Shown: positions 26,904-41,217 of the stretch, in pieces
Numbering within the stretch: position 1 is the stretch's first letter
Layout of the letters: every line of letters begins with the position of its first letter
Assembly (NCBI GenBank): GCA_037013495.1
Contig: CM072803.1
Location: 53,519,627-53,583,626, forward strand
DNA: 64,000 nt
DNA from: Hippophae tibetana
Lineage: Eukaryota > Streptophyta > Magnoliopsida > Rosales > Elaeagnaceae
Reading direction: 5' to 3'
Notes under the pieces: model-generated
Seen by the model: the letters and a program-made list of their open reading frames with translations, nothing else
What the model was told of the DNA's origin: nothing
Databases searched by the model: none
Translations under genes and position numbers: made by a program

Positions 26904-29646
26904 TAATAAATTGAGAATATTGATGTCATGAAAGAGTTAAAAATGAGAAATATTGTTCTCTTATACGAAATAATGAACAAAATTTCAAACGTTTCCTAGT
27001 TTTGAATTTCAAGTCGTAATAAATTCCATTTAAATATATCATAATTATAATGATAAAACATTTGGAGTATTTATTCAGCAACAAATTATTTGTAAAATAG
27101 AAATGAGAAAATGTTTAAGTTTTCTTTTCCACTTATTTCTTTTTCCCAATATTCTATCATTATTTTGTTTCCTTCTTAAGTCTTAATTCCCACCAAAATG
27201 AAATTAATTCAAATATTTCTCCCTCTTCTCCCAAGATAAAAAGGTGATGGCTAGAGGTGGTTTTAGACATTATTTGGTAACTTCTTGGTATGTAGCATGA
27301 ACCATATCCATAGGAGATAAGCATAATATTTCCAATCGTATTTATTTGCTTCTTACTCATAAAATGGATTTTGTAAACTCGATTCTTAGGAGGAGAGAGA
27401 TAACCAAATTTAATTTCAATACAGTGCATTCCAACACAACAAGAATAACTTATAATAAATTGAGAATATTGATGTCATGAAAGAGTTAAAAATGAGAAAT
27501 ATTTTTCTCTTATACGAAATAATGAACAAAATTTCAAACGTTTCATAGTTTTGAATTTCAAGTCGTAATAAATTCCATTTAAATATGTCATAATTATAAT
27601 GATAAAACATTTGGAGTATTTATTGAGCAACAAATTATTTGTAAAATAGAAATGAGAAAATGTTTAAGTTTTTTTTTCCACTTATTTCTTTTTCCCAATA
27701 TTCTATCATTATTTTGTTTCCTCTTAAGTCTTAATTCCCACCAAAATGAAATTAATTCAAATATTTCTCCCTCTTCTCCCAAGATAAAAAGGTGATGGCT
27801 AGAGGTGGTTTTAGACATTATTTGGTAACTTCTTGGTATGTAGCATGAACCATATCCATAGGAGATAAGCATAATATTTCCAATCTTATTTATTTGCTTC
27901 TTACTCATAAAATGGGATTTGTAAACTAGATTCTTAGGAGGAGAGAGATAACCAAATTTAATTTCAATACAGTGCATTCCAACACAACAAGAATAAGTTA
28001 TAATAAATTGAGAATATTGATGTCATGAAAGAGTTAAAAATGAGAAATATTGTTCTCTTATACGAAATAATGAACAAACGTTCAAACGTTTCATAGTTTT
28101 GAATTTCAAGTCGTAATAAATTCCATTTAAATATATCATAATTATAATGATAAAACATTTGGAGTATTTATTCAGTAACAAATTATTTGTAAAATAGAAA
28201 TGAGAAAATGTTTAAGTTTTCTTTTCCACTTATTTCTTTTTCCCAATATTCAATCATTATTTTGTTTCCCTCTTAAGTCTTAATACCCACCAAAATGAAA
28301 TTAATTCAAATATTTCTCCCTCTTCTCCCAAGATAAAAAGGTGATGGCTAGAGGTGGTTTTAGACATTATTTGGTAACTTCTTGGTATGTAGCATGAACC
28401 ATATCCATAGGAGATAAGCATAATATTTCCAATCTTATTTATTTGCTTCTTACTCATAAAATGGGTTTTGTAAACTAGATTCTTAGGAGGAGAGAGATAA
28501 CCAAATTTAATTTCAATACAGTGCATTCCAACACAACCAGAATAACTTATAATAAATTGAGAATATTGATGTCATGAAAGAGTTAAAAATGAGAAATATT
28601 GTTCTCTTATACGAAATAATGAACAAAATTTCAAACGTTTCATAGTTTTGAATTTCAAGTCGTAATAAATTCCATTTAAATATATCATAATTATTATGAT
28701 AAAACATTTGTAGTATTTATTCAGCAACAAATTATTTGTAAAATAGAAATGAGAAAATGTTTAAGTTTTCTTTTCCACTTATTTCTTTTTCCCAATATTC
28801 TATCATTATTTTGTTTCATTCGTAAGTCTTAATTCCCACCAAAATAAAATTAATTCAAATATTTCTCCCTCTTCTCCCAATGGAAAAGGGCGATGGCTAG
28901 AGGTGGTTTTAGACATTATTTGGTAACTTCTTGGTACGTAGCATGAACCATATCCATAGGAGATAAGCATAATATTTATAATCTTATTTATTTGCTTCTT
29001 ACTTATAAAATGGGTTTTGTAAACTAGATTCTTAGGAGGAGAGAGATAACCAAATTTCATTTCAATACAGTGCATTCCAACACAACAAGAATAACTTATA
29101 ATAAATTGAGAATATTGATGTCATGAAGAGTGAAAAATGAGAAATATTGTTCTCTTATACGAAATAATGAACAAAATTTCAAACGTTTCATAATTTTGAA
29201 TTTCAAGTCGTAATAAATTACATTTAAATATATCATAATTATAATGATAAAACATTTGGAGGATTGTTTTTAGCAACAAATTATTTGTAAAATAGAAATG
29301 AGAAAATGTTTAAGTTTTCTATTCCACTTATTTCTTTTTCCCAATATTCTATCATTATTTTGTTTCCTTCTTAAGTCTTAACTCCCACCAAAATGAAATT
29401 AATTCAAATATTTCAACCTCTTCTCCCAAGATAAAAATGTGATGGCTAGAGGTGGTTTTAGACAATATTTGGTAACTTCTTGGTATGTAGCATGAACCAT
29501 ATCCATAGGAGAAAAGCATAATATTTCCATCTTATTTATTTGCTTCTTACTCATAAAATGGGTTTTGCAAACTAGATTCTTAGGAGGAGAGGGATAACCA
29601 AATTTAATTTCAATACAGTGCATTCCAACACAACAAGAATAACTTA
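26904..29646. repeat. Satellite chimeric 5-mer (R-S-L-N/b-T)
   Basis: Five monomers in which the fourth starts as N and ends as b. This is what a 7-mer looks like after an unequal exchange removes about two monomers. The switch lies between 28875 and 28978, a stretch identical in both parents. Confidence 0.82.
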
Positions 29647-32600
29647 TAATAAATTGAGAATATTGATGTCATGAAAGAGTTAAAAATGAGAAATATTGTT
29701 CTCTTATACGAAATAATGAACAAAATTTCAAACGTTTCCTAGTTTTGAATTTCAAGTCGTAATAAATTCCATTTAAATATATCATAATTATAATGATAAA
29801 ACATTTGGAGTATTTATTCAGCAACAAATTATTTGTAAAATAGAAATGAGAAAATGTTTAAGTTTTCTTTTCCACTTATTTCTTTTTCCCAATATTCTAT
29901 CATTATTTTGTTTCCTTCTTAAGTCTTAATTCCCACCAAAATGAAATTAATTCAAATATTTCTCCCTCTTCTCCCAAGATAAAAAGGTGATGGCTAGAGG
30001 TGGTTTTAGACATTATTTGGTAACTTCTTGGTATGTAGCATGAACCATATCCATAGGAGATAAGCATAATATTTCCAATCGTATTTATTTGCTTCTTACT
30101 CATAAAATGGATTTTGTAAACTCGATTCTTAGGAGGAGAGAGATAACCAAATTTAATTTCAATACAGTGCATTCCAACACAACAAGAATAACTTATAATA
30201 AATTGAGAATATTGATGTCATGAAAGAGTTAAAAATGAGAAATATTTTTCTCTTATACGAAATAATGAACAAAATTTCAAACGTTTCATAGTTTTGAATT
30301 TCAAGTCGTAATAAATTCCATTTAAATATGTCATAATTATAATGATAAAACATTTGGAGTATTTATTGAGCAACAAATTATTTGTAAAATAGAAATGAGA
30401 AAATGTTTAAGTTTTTTTTTCCACTTATTTCTTTTTCCCAATATTCTATCATTATTTTGTTTCCTCTTAAGTCTTAATTCCCACCAAAATGAAATTAATT
30501 CAAATATTTCTCCCTCTTCTCCCAAGATAAAAAGGTGATGGCTAGAGGTGGTTTTAGACATTATTTGGTAACTTCTTGGTATGTAGCATGAACCATATCC
30601 ATAGGAGATAAGCATAATATTTCCAATCTTATTTATTTGCTTCTTACTCATAAAATGGGATTTGTAAACTAGATTCTTAGGAGGAGAGAGATAACCAAAT
30701 TTAATTTCAATACAGTGCATTCCAACACAACAAGAATAAGTTATAATAAATTGAGAATATTGATGTCATGAAAGAGTTAAAAATGAGAAATATTGTTCTC
30801 TTATACGAAATAATGAACAAACGTTCAAACGTTTCATAGTTTTGAATTTCAAGTCGTAATAAATTCCATTTAAATATATCATAATTATAATGATAAAACA
30901 TTTGGAGTATTTATTCAGTAACAAATTATTTGTAAAATAGAAATGAGAAAATGTTTAAGTTTTCTTTTCCACTTATTTCTTTTTCCCAATATTCAATCAT
31001 TATTTTGTTTCCCTCTTAAGTCTTAATACCCACCAAAATGAAATTAATTCAAATATTTCTCCCTCTTCTCCCAAGATAAAAAGGTGATGGCTAGAGGTGG
31101 TTTTAGACATTATTTGGTAACTTCTTGGTATGTAGCATGAACCATATCCATAGGAGATAAGCATAATATTTCCAATCTTATTTATTTGCTTCTTACTCAT
31201 AAAATGGGTTTTGTAAACTAGATTCTTAGGAGGAGAGAGATAACCAAATTTAATTTCAATACAGTGCATTCCAACACAACCAGAATAACTTATAATAAAT
31301 TGAGAATATTGATGTCATGAAAGAGTTAAAAATGAGAAATATTGTTCTCTTATACGAAATAATGAACAAAATTTCAAACGTTTCATAGTTTTGAATTTCA
31401 AGTCGTAATAAATTCCATTTAAATATATCATAATTATTATGATAAAACATTTGTAGTATTTATTCAGCAACAAATTATTTGTAAAATAGAAATGAGAAAA
31501 TGTTTAAGTTTTCTTTTCCACTTATTTCTTTTTCCCAATATTCTATCATTATTTTGTTTCATTCGTAAGTCTTAATTCCCACCAAAATAAAATTAATTCA
31601 AATATTTCTCCCTCTTCTCCCAATGGAAAAGGGCGATGGCTAGAGGTGGTTTTAGACATTATTTGGTAACTTCTTGGTACGTAGCATGAACCATATCCAT
31701 AGGAGATAAGCATAATATTTAAAATCTTATTTATTTGCTTCTTCCTCATAAAATGGGTTTTGTAAACTATATTCTTAGGAGGAGAGAGATAACCAAATTT
31801 AATTTCAATACAGTGCATTCCAACACAACCAGAATAACTTATAAATAAATTGAGAATATTGATGTCATGAAAGGGTTAAAAATGAGAAATATTGTTCTTT
31901 TATACGAAATAATGAATAAAATTTCAAACGTTTCATAGTTTTGAATTTCAAGTCATAATACATTCCATTTAAATATATCATAATTATAATGATAAAAAAT
32001 TTGGAGTATTTATTCACCCACAAATTATTTGTAAAATAGAAATGAGAAAAAGTTTAAGTTTTTTTTTCCACTTAGTTATTTTTCCCAATATTCTATCATT
32101 ATTTTGTTTCATTCGTAAGTCTTAATTCCCACCAAAATCAAATTAATTCAAATATTTCTCCCTCTTCTCCCAAGGGAAAAACGTGATGGCTAGAGGTTGT
32201 TTTAGACATTATTCGGTAACTTCTTTGTACGTAGCATGAACCATATCCATAGGAGATAAGCATAATATTTATAATCTTATTTATTTGCTTCTTACTCTTA
32301 AAATGGGTTTTGTAAACTATATTCTTAGGAGGATATAGAGAACCAAATTTAATTTCAATACAGTGCATTACAACACAACCAGAATAACTTATAATAAATT
32401 GAGAATATTGATGTCATGAAAGAGTTAAAGATGAGAAATATTGTTCGCTTATACGAAATAATGAACAAAATTCCAAACGTTTCATAGTTTTACATTTGAA
32501 GTCGTAATAAATTCCATATAAATATATCATAATTATCATGATAAAAAATTTGGAGTATTTATTCACCCACAAATTATTTGTAAAATAGAAATGAGAAAAT

Positions 32601-33489
32601 GTTTAAGTTTTCTTTTCCACTTATTTATTTTTCCCAATATTCTATCATTATGTTGTTTCATTCGTAAGTCTTAATAGCCACCAAAATCAAATTAATTCAA
32701 ATATTTCTCCCTCTTTTCCCAATGGAAAAGGGCGATGGCTAGAGGTGGTTTTAGACATTATTTGGTAACTTCTTGGTACGTAGCATGAACCATATCCATA
32801 GGAGATAAGCATAATATTTATAATCTTATTTATTTGCTTCTTACTCATAAAATGGGTTTTGGAAACTAGATTCTTAGGAGAAGAGAGATAACTAAATTTA
32901 ATTTCAATACAGTGCATTCCAACACAACAAGAATAACTTATAATAAATTGAGAATATTGATGTCATGAAGAGTTAAAAAAAAGAAATATTGTTCTCTTAT
33001 ACGAAATAATGAACAAAATTTCAAACGTTTCATTGTTTTGAATTTCAAGTCGTAATAAATTCCATTTAAATATGTCATAATTATAATGATAAAACATTTG
33101 GAGGATTTTTTTTAGCAACAAATTATTTTGTAAAATAGAAATGAGAAAATGTTTAAGTTTTCTTTTCCACTTATTTCTTTTTCCCAATATTCTATCATTA
33201 TTTTGTTTCCTTCTTAAGTCTTAACTCCCACCAAAATGAAATTAATTCAAATATTTCAACCTCTTCTCCCAAGATAAAAATGTGATGGCTAGAGGTGGTT
33301 TTAGACATTATTTGGTAACTTCTTGGTATGTAGCATGAACCATATCCATAGGAGATAAGCATAATATTTCCATCTTATTTATTTGCTTCTTACTCATAAA
33401 ATGGGTTTTGCAAACTAGATTCTTAGGAGGAGAGGGATAACCAAATTTAATTTCAATACAGTGCATTCCAACACAACAAGAATAACTTA
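29647..33489. repeat. Satellite 7-mer HOR copy 3
   Basis: R-S-L-N-a-b-T, 3843 bp, closest to the unit at 13726-17569. It begins the second copy of the 8.5-kb duplicated block. Confidence 0.85.
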
Positions 33490-35135
33490 TAATAAATTGA
33501 GAATATTGATGTCATGAAAGAGTTAAAAATGAGAAATATTGATCTCTTATACGAAATAATGAACAAAATTTCAAACGTTTCCTAGTTTTGAATTTCAAGT
33601 CGTAATAAATTCCATTTAAATATATCATAATTATAATGATAAAACATTTGGAGTATTTATTCAGCAACAAATTATTTGTAAAATAGAAATGAGAAAATGT
33701 TTAAGTTTTCTTTTCCACTTATTTCTTTTTCCCAATATTCTATCATTATTTTGTTTCCTTCTTAAGTCTTAATTCCCACCAAAATGAAATTAATTCAAAT
33801 ATTTCTCCCTCTTCTCCCAAGATAAAAACGTGATGGCTAGAGGTGGTTTTAGACATTATTTGGTAACTTCTTGGTATGTAGCATGAACCATATCCATAGG
33901 AGATAAGCATAATATTTCCAATCGTATTTATTTGCTTCTTACTCATAAAATGGATTTTGTAAACTCGATTCTTAGGAGGAGAGAGATAACCAAATTTAAT
34001 TTCAATACAGTGCATTCCAACACAACAAGAATAACTTATAATAAATTGAGAATATTGATGTCATGAAAGAGTTAAAAATGAGAAATATTTTTCTCTTATA
34101 CGAAATAATGAACAAAATTTCAAACGTTTCATAGTTTTGAATTTCAAGTCGTAATAAATTCCATTTAAATATGTCATAATTATAATGATAAAACATTTGG
34201 AGTATTTATTCTGCAACAAATTATTTGTAAAATAGAAATGAGAAAATGTTTAAGTTTTTTTTTCCACTTATTCCTTTTTCCCAATATTCTATCATTATTT
34301 TGTTTCCTCTTAAGTCTTAATTCCCACCAAAATGAAATTAATTCAAATATTTCTCCCTCTTCTCCCAAGATAAAAAGGTGATGGCTAGATGTGGTTTTAG
34401 ACATTATTTGGTAACTTCTTGGTATGTAGCATGAACCATATCCATAGGAGATAAGCATAATATTTCCAATCTTATTTATTTGCTTCTTACTCATAAAATG
34501 GGATTTGTAAACTAGATTCTTAGGAGGAGAGAGATAACCAAATTTAATTTCAATACAGTGCATTCCAACACAACAAGAATAACTTATAATAAATTGAGAA
34601 TATTGATGTCATGAAAGAGTTAAAAATGAGAAATATTGTTCTCTTATACGAAATAATGAACAAACGTTCAAACGTTTCATAGTTTTGATTTTCAAGTCGT
34701 AATAAATTCCATTTAAATATATCATAATTATAATGATAAAACATTTGGAGTATTTATTCAGTAACAAATTATTTGTAAAATAGAAATGAGAAAATGTTTA
34801 AGTTTTCTTTTCCACTTATTTCTTTTTCCCAATATTCAATCATTATTTTGTTTCCCTCTTAAGTCTTAATACCCACCAAAATGAAATTAATTCAAATATT
34901 TCTCCCTCTTCTCCCAAGATAAAAAGGTGATGGCTAGAGGTGGTTTTAGACATTATTTGGTAACTTCTTGGTATGTAGCATGAACCATATCCATAGGAGA
35001 TAAGCATAATATTTCCAATCTTATTTATTTGCTTCTTACTCATAAAATGGGTTTTGTAAACTAGATTCTTAGGAGGAGAGAGATAACCAAATTTAATTTC
35101 AATACAGTGCATTCCAACACAACAAGAATAACTTA
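33490..35135. repeat. Satellite 3-mer (R-S-L) duplication
   Basis: R-S-L triplet of 1646 bp repeated immediately by the R-S-L of the next unit. Both copies share GATAAAAACGTGATGG in R and TTCTGCAACAAATT in S. Its length equals the extra length of the right-hand large duplicate. Confidence 0.82.
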
Positions 35136-38100
35136 TAATAAATTGAGAATATTGATGTCATGAAAGAGTTAAAAATGAGAAATATTGATCTCTTATACGA
35201 AATAATGAACAAAATTTCAAACGTTTCCTAGTTTTGAATTTCAAGTCGTAATAAATTCCATTTAAATATATCATAATTATAATGATAAAACATTTGGAGT
35301 ATTTATTCAGCAACAAATTATTTGTAAAATAGAAATGAGAAAATGTTTAAGTTTTCTTTTCCACTTATTTCTTTTTCCCAATATTCTATCATTATTTTGT
35401 TTCCTTCTTAAGTCTTAATTCCCACCAAAATGAAATTAATTCAAATATTTCTCCCTCTTCTCCCAAGATAAAAACGTGATGGCTAGAGGTGGTTTTAGAC
35501 ATTATTTGGTAACTTCTTGGTATGTAGCATGAACCATATCCATAGGAGATAAGCATAATATTTCCAATCGTATTTATTTGCTTCTTACTCATAAAATGGA
35601 TTTTGTAAACTCGATTCTTAGGAGGAGAGAGATAACCAAATTTAATTTCAATACAGTGCATTCCAACACAACAAGAATAACTTATAATAAATTGAGAATA
35701 TTGATGTCATGAAAGAGTTAAAAATGAGAAATATTTTTCTCTTATACGAAATAATGAACAAAATTTCAAACGTTTCATAGTTTTGAATTTCAAGTCGTAA
35801 TAAATTCCATTTAAATATGTCATAATTATAATGATAAAACATTTGGAGTATTTATTCTGCAACAAATTATTTGTAAAATAGAAATGAGAAAATGTTTAAG
35901 TTTTTTTTTCCACTTATTCCTTTTTCCCAATATTCTATCATTATTTTGTTTCCTCTTAAGTCTTAATTCCCACCAAAATGAAATTAATTCAAATATTTCT
36001 CCCTCTTCTCCCAAGATAAAAAGGTGATGGCTAGATGTGGTTTTAGACATTATTTGGTAACTTCTTGGTATGTAGCATGAACCATATCCATAGGAGATAA
36101 GCATAATATTTCCAATCTTATTTATTTGCTTCTTACTCATAAAATGGGATTTGTAAACTAGATTCTTAGGAGGAGAGAGATAACCAAATTTAATTTCAAT
36201 ACAGTGCATTCCAACACAACAAGAATAACTTATAATAAATTGAGAATATTGATGTCATGAAAGAGTTAAAAATGAGAAATATTGTTCTCTTATACGAAAT
36301 AATGAACAAACGTTCAAACGTTTCATAGTTTTGATTTTCAAGTCGTAATAAATTCCATTTAAATATATCATAATTATAATGATAAAACATTTGGAGTATT
36401 TATTCAGTAACAAATTATTTGTAAAATAGAAATGAGAAAATGTTTAAGTTTTCTTTTCCACTTATTTCTTTTTCCCAATATTCAATCATTATTTTGTTTC
36501 CCTCTTAAGTCTTAATACCCACCAAAATGAAATTAATTCAAATATTTCTCCCTCTTCTCCCAAGATAAAAAGGTGATGGCTAGAGGTGGTTTTAGACATT
36601 ATTTGGTAACTTCTTGGTATGTAGCATGAACCATATCCATAGGAGATAAGCATAATATTTCCAATCTTATTTATTTGCTTCTTACTCATAAAATGGGTTT
36701 TGTAAACTAGATTCTTAGGAGGAGAGAGATAACCAAATTTAATTTCAATACAGTGCATTCCAACACAACCAGAATAACTTATAATAAATTGAGAATATTG
36801 ATGTCATGAAAGAGTTAAAAATGAGAAATATTGTTCTCTTATACGAAATAATGAACAAAATTTCAAACGTTTCATAGTTTTGAATTTCAAGTCGTAATAA
36901 ATTCCATTTAAATATATCATAATTATTATGATAAAACATTTGTAGTATTTATTCAGCAACAAATTATTTGTAAAATAGAAATGAGAAAATGTTTAAGTTT
37001 TCTTTTCCACTTATTTCTTTTTCCCAATATTCTATCATTATTTTGTTTCATTCGTAAGTCTTAATTCCCACCAAAATAAAATTAATTCAAATATTTCTCC
37101 CTCTTCTCCCAATGGAAAAGGGCGATGGCTAGAGGTGGTTTTAGACATTATTTGGTAACTTCTTGGTACGTAGCATGAACCATATCCATAGGAGATAAGC
37201 ATAATATTTAAAATCTTATTTATTTGCTTCTTCCTCATAAAATGGGTTTTGTAAACTATATTCTTAGGAGGAGAGAGATAACCAAATTTAATTTCAATAC
37301 AGTGCATTCCAACACAACCAGAATAACTTATAAATAAATTGAGAATATTGATGTCATGAAAGGGTTAAAAATGAGAAATATTGTTCTTTTATACGAAATA
37401 ATGAATAAAATTTCAAACGTTTCATAGTTTTGAATTTCAAGTCATAATACATTCCATTTAAATATATCATAATTATAATGATAAAAAATTTGGAGTATTT
37501 ATTCACCCACAAATTATTTGTAAAATAGAAATGAGAAAAAGTTTAAGTTTTTTTTTCCACTTAGTTATTTTTCCCAATATTCTATCATTATTTTGTTTCA
37601 TTCGTAAGTCTTAATTCCCACCAAAATCAAATTAATTCAAATATTTCTCCCTCTTCTCCCAAGGGAAAAACGTGATGGCTAGAGGTTGTTTTAGACATTA
37701 TTCGGTAACTTCTTTGTACGTAGCATGAACCATATCCATAGGAGATAAGCATAATATTTATAATCTTATTTATTTGCTTCTTACTCTTAAAATGGGTTTT
37801 GTAAACTATATTCTTAGGAGGATATAGAGAACCAAATTTAATTTCAATACAGTGCATTACAACACAACCAGAATAACTTATAATAAATTGAGAATATTGA
37901 TGTCATGAAAGAGTTAAAGATGAGAAATATTGTTCGCTTATACGAAATAATGAACAAAATTCCAAACGTTTCATAGTTTTACATTTGAAGTCGTAATAAA
38001 TTCCATATAAATATATCATAATTATCATGATAAAAAATTTGGAGTATTTATTCACCCACAAATTATTTGTAAAATAGAAATGAGAAAATGTTTAAGTTTT

Positions 38101-38979
38101 CTTTTCCACTTATTTATTTTTCCCAATATTCTATCATTATGTTGTTTCATTCGTAAGTCTTAATAGCCACCAAAATCAAATTAATTCAAATATTTCTCCC
38201 TCTTTTCCCAATGGAAAAGGGCGATGGCTAGAGGTGGTTTTAGACATTATTTGGTAACTTCTTGGTACGTAGCATGAACCATATCCATAGGAGATAAGCA
38301 TAATATTTATAATCTTATTTATTTGCTTCTTACTCATAAAATGGGTTTTGGAAACTAGATTCTTAGGAGAAGAGAGATAACTAAATTTAATTTCAATACA
38401 GTGCATTTCAACACAACAAGAATAACTTATAATAAATTGAGAATATTGATGTCATGAAGAGTTAAAAAAAAAGAAATATTGTTCTCTTATACGAAATAAT
38501 GAACAAAATTTCAAACGTTTCATTGTTTTGAATTTCAAGTCGTAATAAATTCCATTTAAATATGTCATAATTATAATGATAAAACATTTGGAGGATTTTT
38601 TTTAGCAACAAATTATTTTGTAAAATAGAAATGAGAAAATGTTTAAGTTTTCTTTTCCACTTATTTCTTTTTCCCAATATTCTATCATTATTTTGTTTCC
38701 TTCTTAAGTCTTAACTCCCACCAAAATGAAATTAATTCAAATATTTCAACCTCTTCTCCCAAGATAAAAATGTGATAGCTAGAGGTGGTTTTAGACATTA
38801 TTTGGTAACTTCTTGGTATGTAGCATGAACCATATCCATAGGAGATAAGCATAATATTTCCATCTTATTTATTTGCTTCTTACTCATAAAATGGGTTTTG
38901 CAAACTAGATTCTTAGGAGGAGAGGGATAACCAAATTTAATTTCAATACAGTGCATTCCAACACAACAAGAATAACTTA
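35136..38979. repeat. Satellite 7-mer HOR copy 4
   Basis: R-S-L-N-a-b-T, 3844 bp. It shares private variants with the copy at 17570-21413 and, like it, is followed by X and Y monomers. Confidence 0.85.
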
Positions 38980-40952
38980 TAATAAATTGAGAATATTGAT
39001 GTCATGAAAGAGTTAAAAATGAGAAATATTGATCTCTTATACGAAATAATGAACAAAATTTCAAACGTTTCCTAGTTTTGAATTTCAAGTCGTAATAAAT
39101 TCCATTTAAATATATCATAATTATAATGATAAAACATTTGGAGTATTTATTCAGCAAAAAATTATTTGTAAAATAGAAATGAGAAAATGTTTAAGTTTTC
39201 TTTTCCACTTATTTCTTTTTCCCAATATTCTATCATTATTTTGTTTCCTTCTTAAGTCTTAATTCCCACCAAAATGAAATTAATTCAAATATTTCTCCCT
39301 CTTTTGCCAAGATAAAAACGTGATGGCTAGAGGTGGTTTTAGACATTATTTGGTAACTTCTTGGTATGTAGCATGAACCATATCCATAGGAGATAAGCAT
39401 AATATTTCCAATCTTATTTATTTGCTTCTTACTCATAAAATGGGTTTTGTAAACTAGATTCTTAGGAGGAGAGAGATAACCAAATTTAATTTCAATACAG
39501 TGCATTCCAACACAACAAGAATAACTTATAATAAATTGAGAATATTGATGTCATGAAAGAGTTAAAAATGAGAAATATTGATCTCTTATACGAAATAATG
39601 AACAAAATTTCAAACGTTTCATAGTTTTGAATTTCAAGTCGTAATAAATTCCATTTAAATATGTCATAATTATAATGATAAAATATTTGGAGTATTTATT
39701 CTGCAACAAATTATTTGTAAAATAGAAATGAGAAAATGTTTAAGTTTTCTTTTCCGCTTATTCCTTTTTCCCAATATTCTATCATTATTTTGTTTCCTTC
39801 TTAAGTCTTAATTCCCACCAAAATGAAATTAATTCAAATATTTCTCCCTCTTCTCCCAAGATAAAAAGGTGACGGCTAGAGGTGGTTTTAGACATTATTT
39901 GGTAACTTCTTGGTATGTTGCATGAACCATATCCATAGGAGATAAGCATAATATTTCCAATCTTATTTATTTGCTTCTTACTCATAAAATGGGTTTTGTA
40001 AACTAGATTCTTAGGAGGAGAGAGATAACCAAATTTAATTTCAATACAGTGCATTCAAACACAACAAGAATAACTTATAATAAATTGAGAATATTGATGT
40101 TATGAAAGAGTTAAAAATGAGAAATATTGTTCTCTTATACGAAATAATGAACAAAATTTCAAACGTTTCATAGTTTTGAATTTCAAGTCGTAATAAATTC
40201 CATTTAAATATATCATAATTATAATGATAAAACATTTGGAGTATTTATTCAGCAACAAATTAATTGTAAAATAGAAATGAGAAAATGTTTAAGTTTTCTT
40301 TTCCACTTATTTCTTTTTCCCAATATTCTATCATTATTTTGTTTCCTTCTTAAGTCTTAATTCCCACCAAAATGAAATTAATTCAAATATTTCTCCCTCT
40401 TCTCCCAAGATAAAAAGGTGATGGCTAGAGGTGGTTTTAGACATTATTTGGTAACTTCTTGGTATGTAGCATGAACCATATCCATAGGAGATAAGCATAA
40501 TATTTCCAATCTTATTTGTTTGCTTCTTACTCATAAAATGGGTTTTGTAAACTAGATTCATAGGAGGAGAGAGATAACCAAATTTAATTTCAATACAGTG
40601 CATTCCAACACAACAAGAATAACTTATAATAAATTGAGAATATTGATGTCATGAAAGAGTTAAAAATGAGAAATATTGTTCTCTTATACGAAATAATGAA
40701 CAAAATTTCAAACGTTTCATAGTTTTGAATTTCAAGTCGTAATAAATTCCATTTAAATATATCATAATTATAATGATAAAACATTTGTAGTATTTATTCA
40801 GCAACAAATTATTTGTAAAATAGAAATGAGAAAATGTTTAAGTTTTCTTTTCCACTTATTTCTTTTTCCCAATATTCTATCATTATTTTGTTTCCTTCTT
40901 AAGTCTTAATTCCCACCAAAATGAAATTAATTCAAATATTTCTCCCTCTTCT
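38980..40952. repeat. Satellite right end (X, Y, two generic monomers, last truncated)
   Basis: X and Y monomers, one generic monomer, then about 326 bp of a last monomer that stops within TCTCCCTCTTCT where the retrotransposon LTR begins. The last copies are not degenerate, so this is an insertion into the array and not its natural edge. Confidence 0.9.
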
Positions 40953-41217
40953 TGATGAGTGCTCAAAAAGCACTAAAATAACCTTGATTTTATGTACCTT
41001 AATTGATTAAAAATACATATATTTATATGTTTTATCATATATTTATATAAATTTGTCTTTTTCGGAATCACGGGTATTTTTATTGTTTTTCAGGTATTTT
41101 GGCTTAAAAACGCAATGTAAAGACTCAAAGAGGAATATTTGAAGCAATACATCACAAATATATCAATAAATAAGTGAGAAAAGGTCAACAAACATGGAAA
41201 AATCGGACGAAATGGGT
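40953..41217 (+). repeat. 5' fragment of LTR (first 265 bp)
   Basis: Matches the first 265 bp of the complete LTR at 42611-42875 with a few substitutions. It begins with the terminal TGATGA and the AGTGCT/AGCACT hairpin, then switches after AAATGGGT to element 3' non-coding sequence. The remaining roughly 1.65 kb of this LTR is missing. Confidence 0.93.

Larger units (their letters stand above)
1..40952. repeat. 549-bp satellite array, 74.6 head-to-tail monomers
   Basis: The same roughly 549-bp unit repeats without interruption; taking the unit to start at TAATAAATTGAG, units begin at 1, 550, 1099 and so on. All copies have the same orientation. Single-base indels shift some copies by 1-2 bp. 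The DNA is strongly AT-rich and holds no gene: the 64-127 codon minus-strand frames that recur once or twice per monomer match no family I recognise and are broken by frameshifts in several variants. Near-identity between distant copies indicates homogenisation by recombination. The length is close to three nucleosome repeats (3 x 183), but I saw no convincing internal three-fold repeat. Confidence 0.97.

Noticed and set aside
257-40784. Recurrent 64-, 74-, 76-, 89- and 127-codon minus-strand ORFs, one or two per satellite monomer
   Set aside because: Their repetition follows from the satellite itself. Frames are broken by single-base indels in several monomer types (for example monomers 4, 9 and 15), the long 127-codon version arises from a one-base deletion, and no domain is recognisable.
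1-40952. CRISPR-like array or rDNA spacer
   Set aside because: The repeated unit is the whole 549 bp with no unique spacers, and no rRNA gene sequence is present.
1-40952. Satellite derived from the neighbouring retroelement
   Set aside because: No shared stretch was seen between the monomer and the LTR, leader or 3' non-coding regions by eye; a local alignment would settle it.
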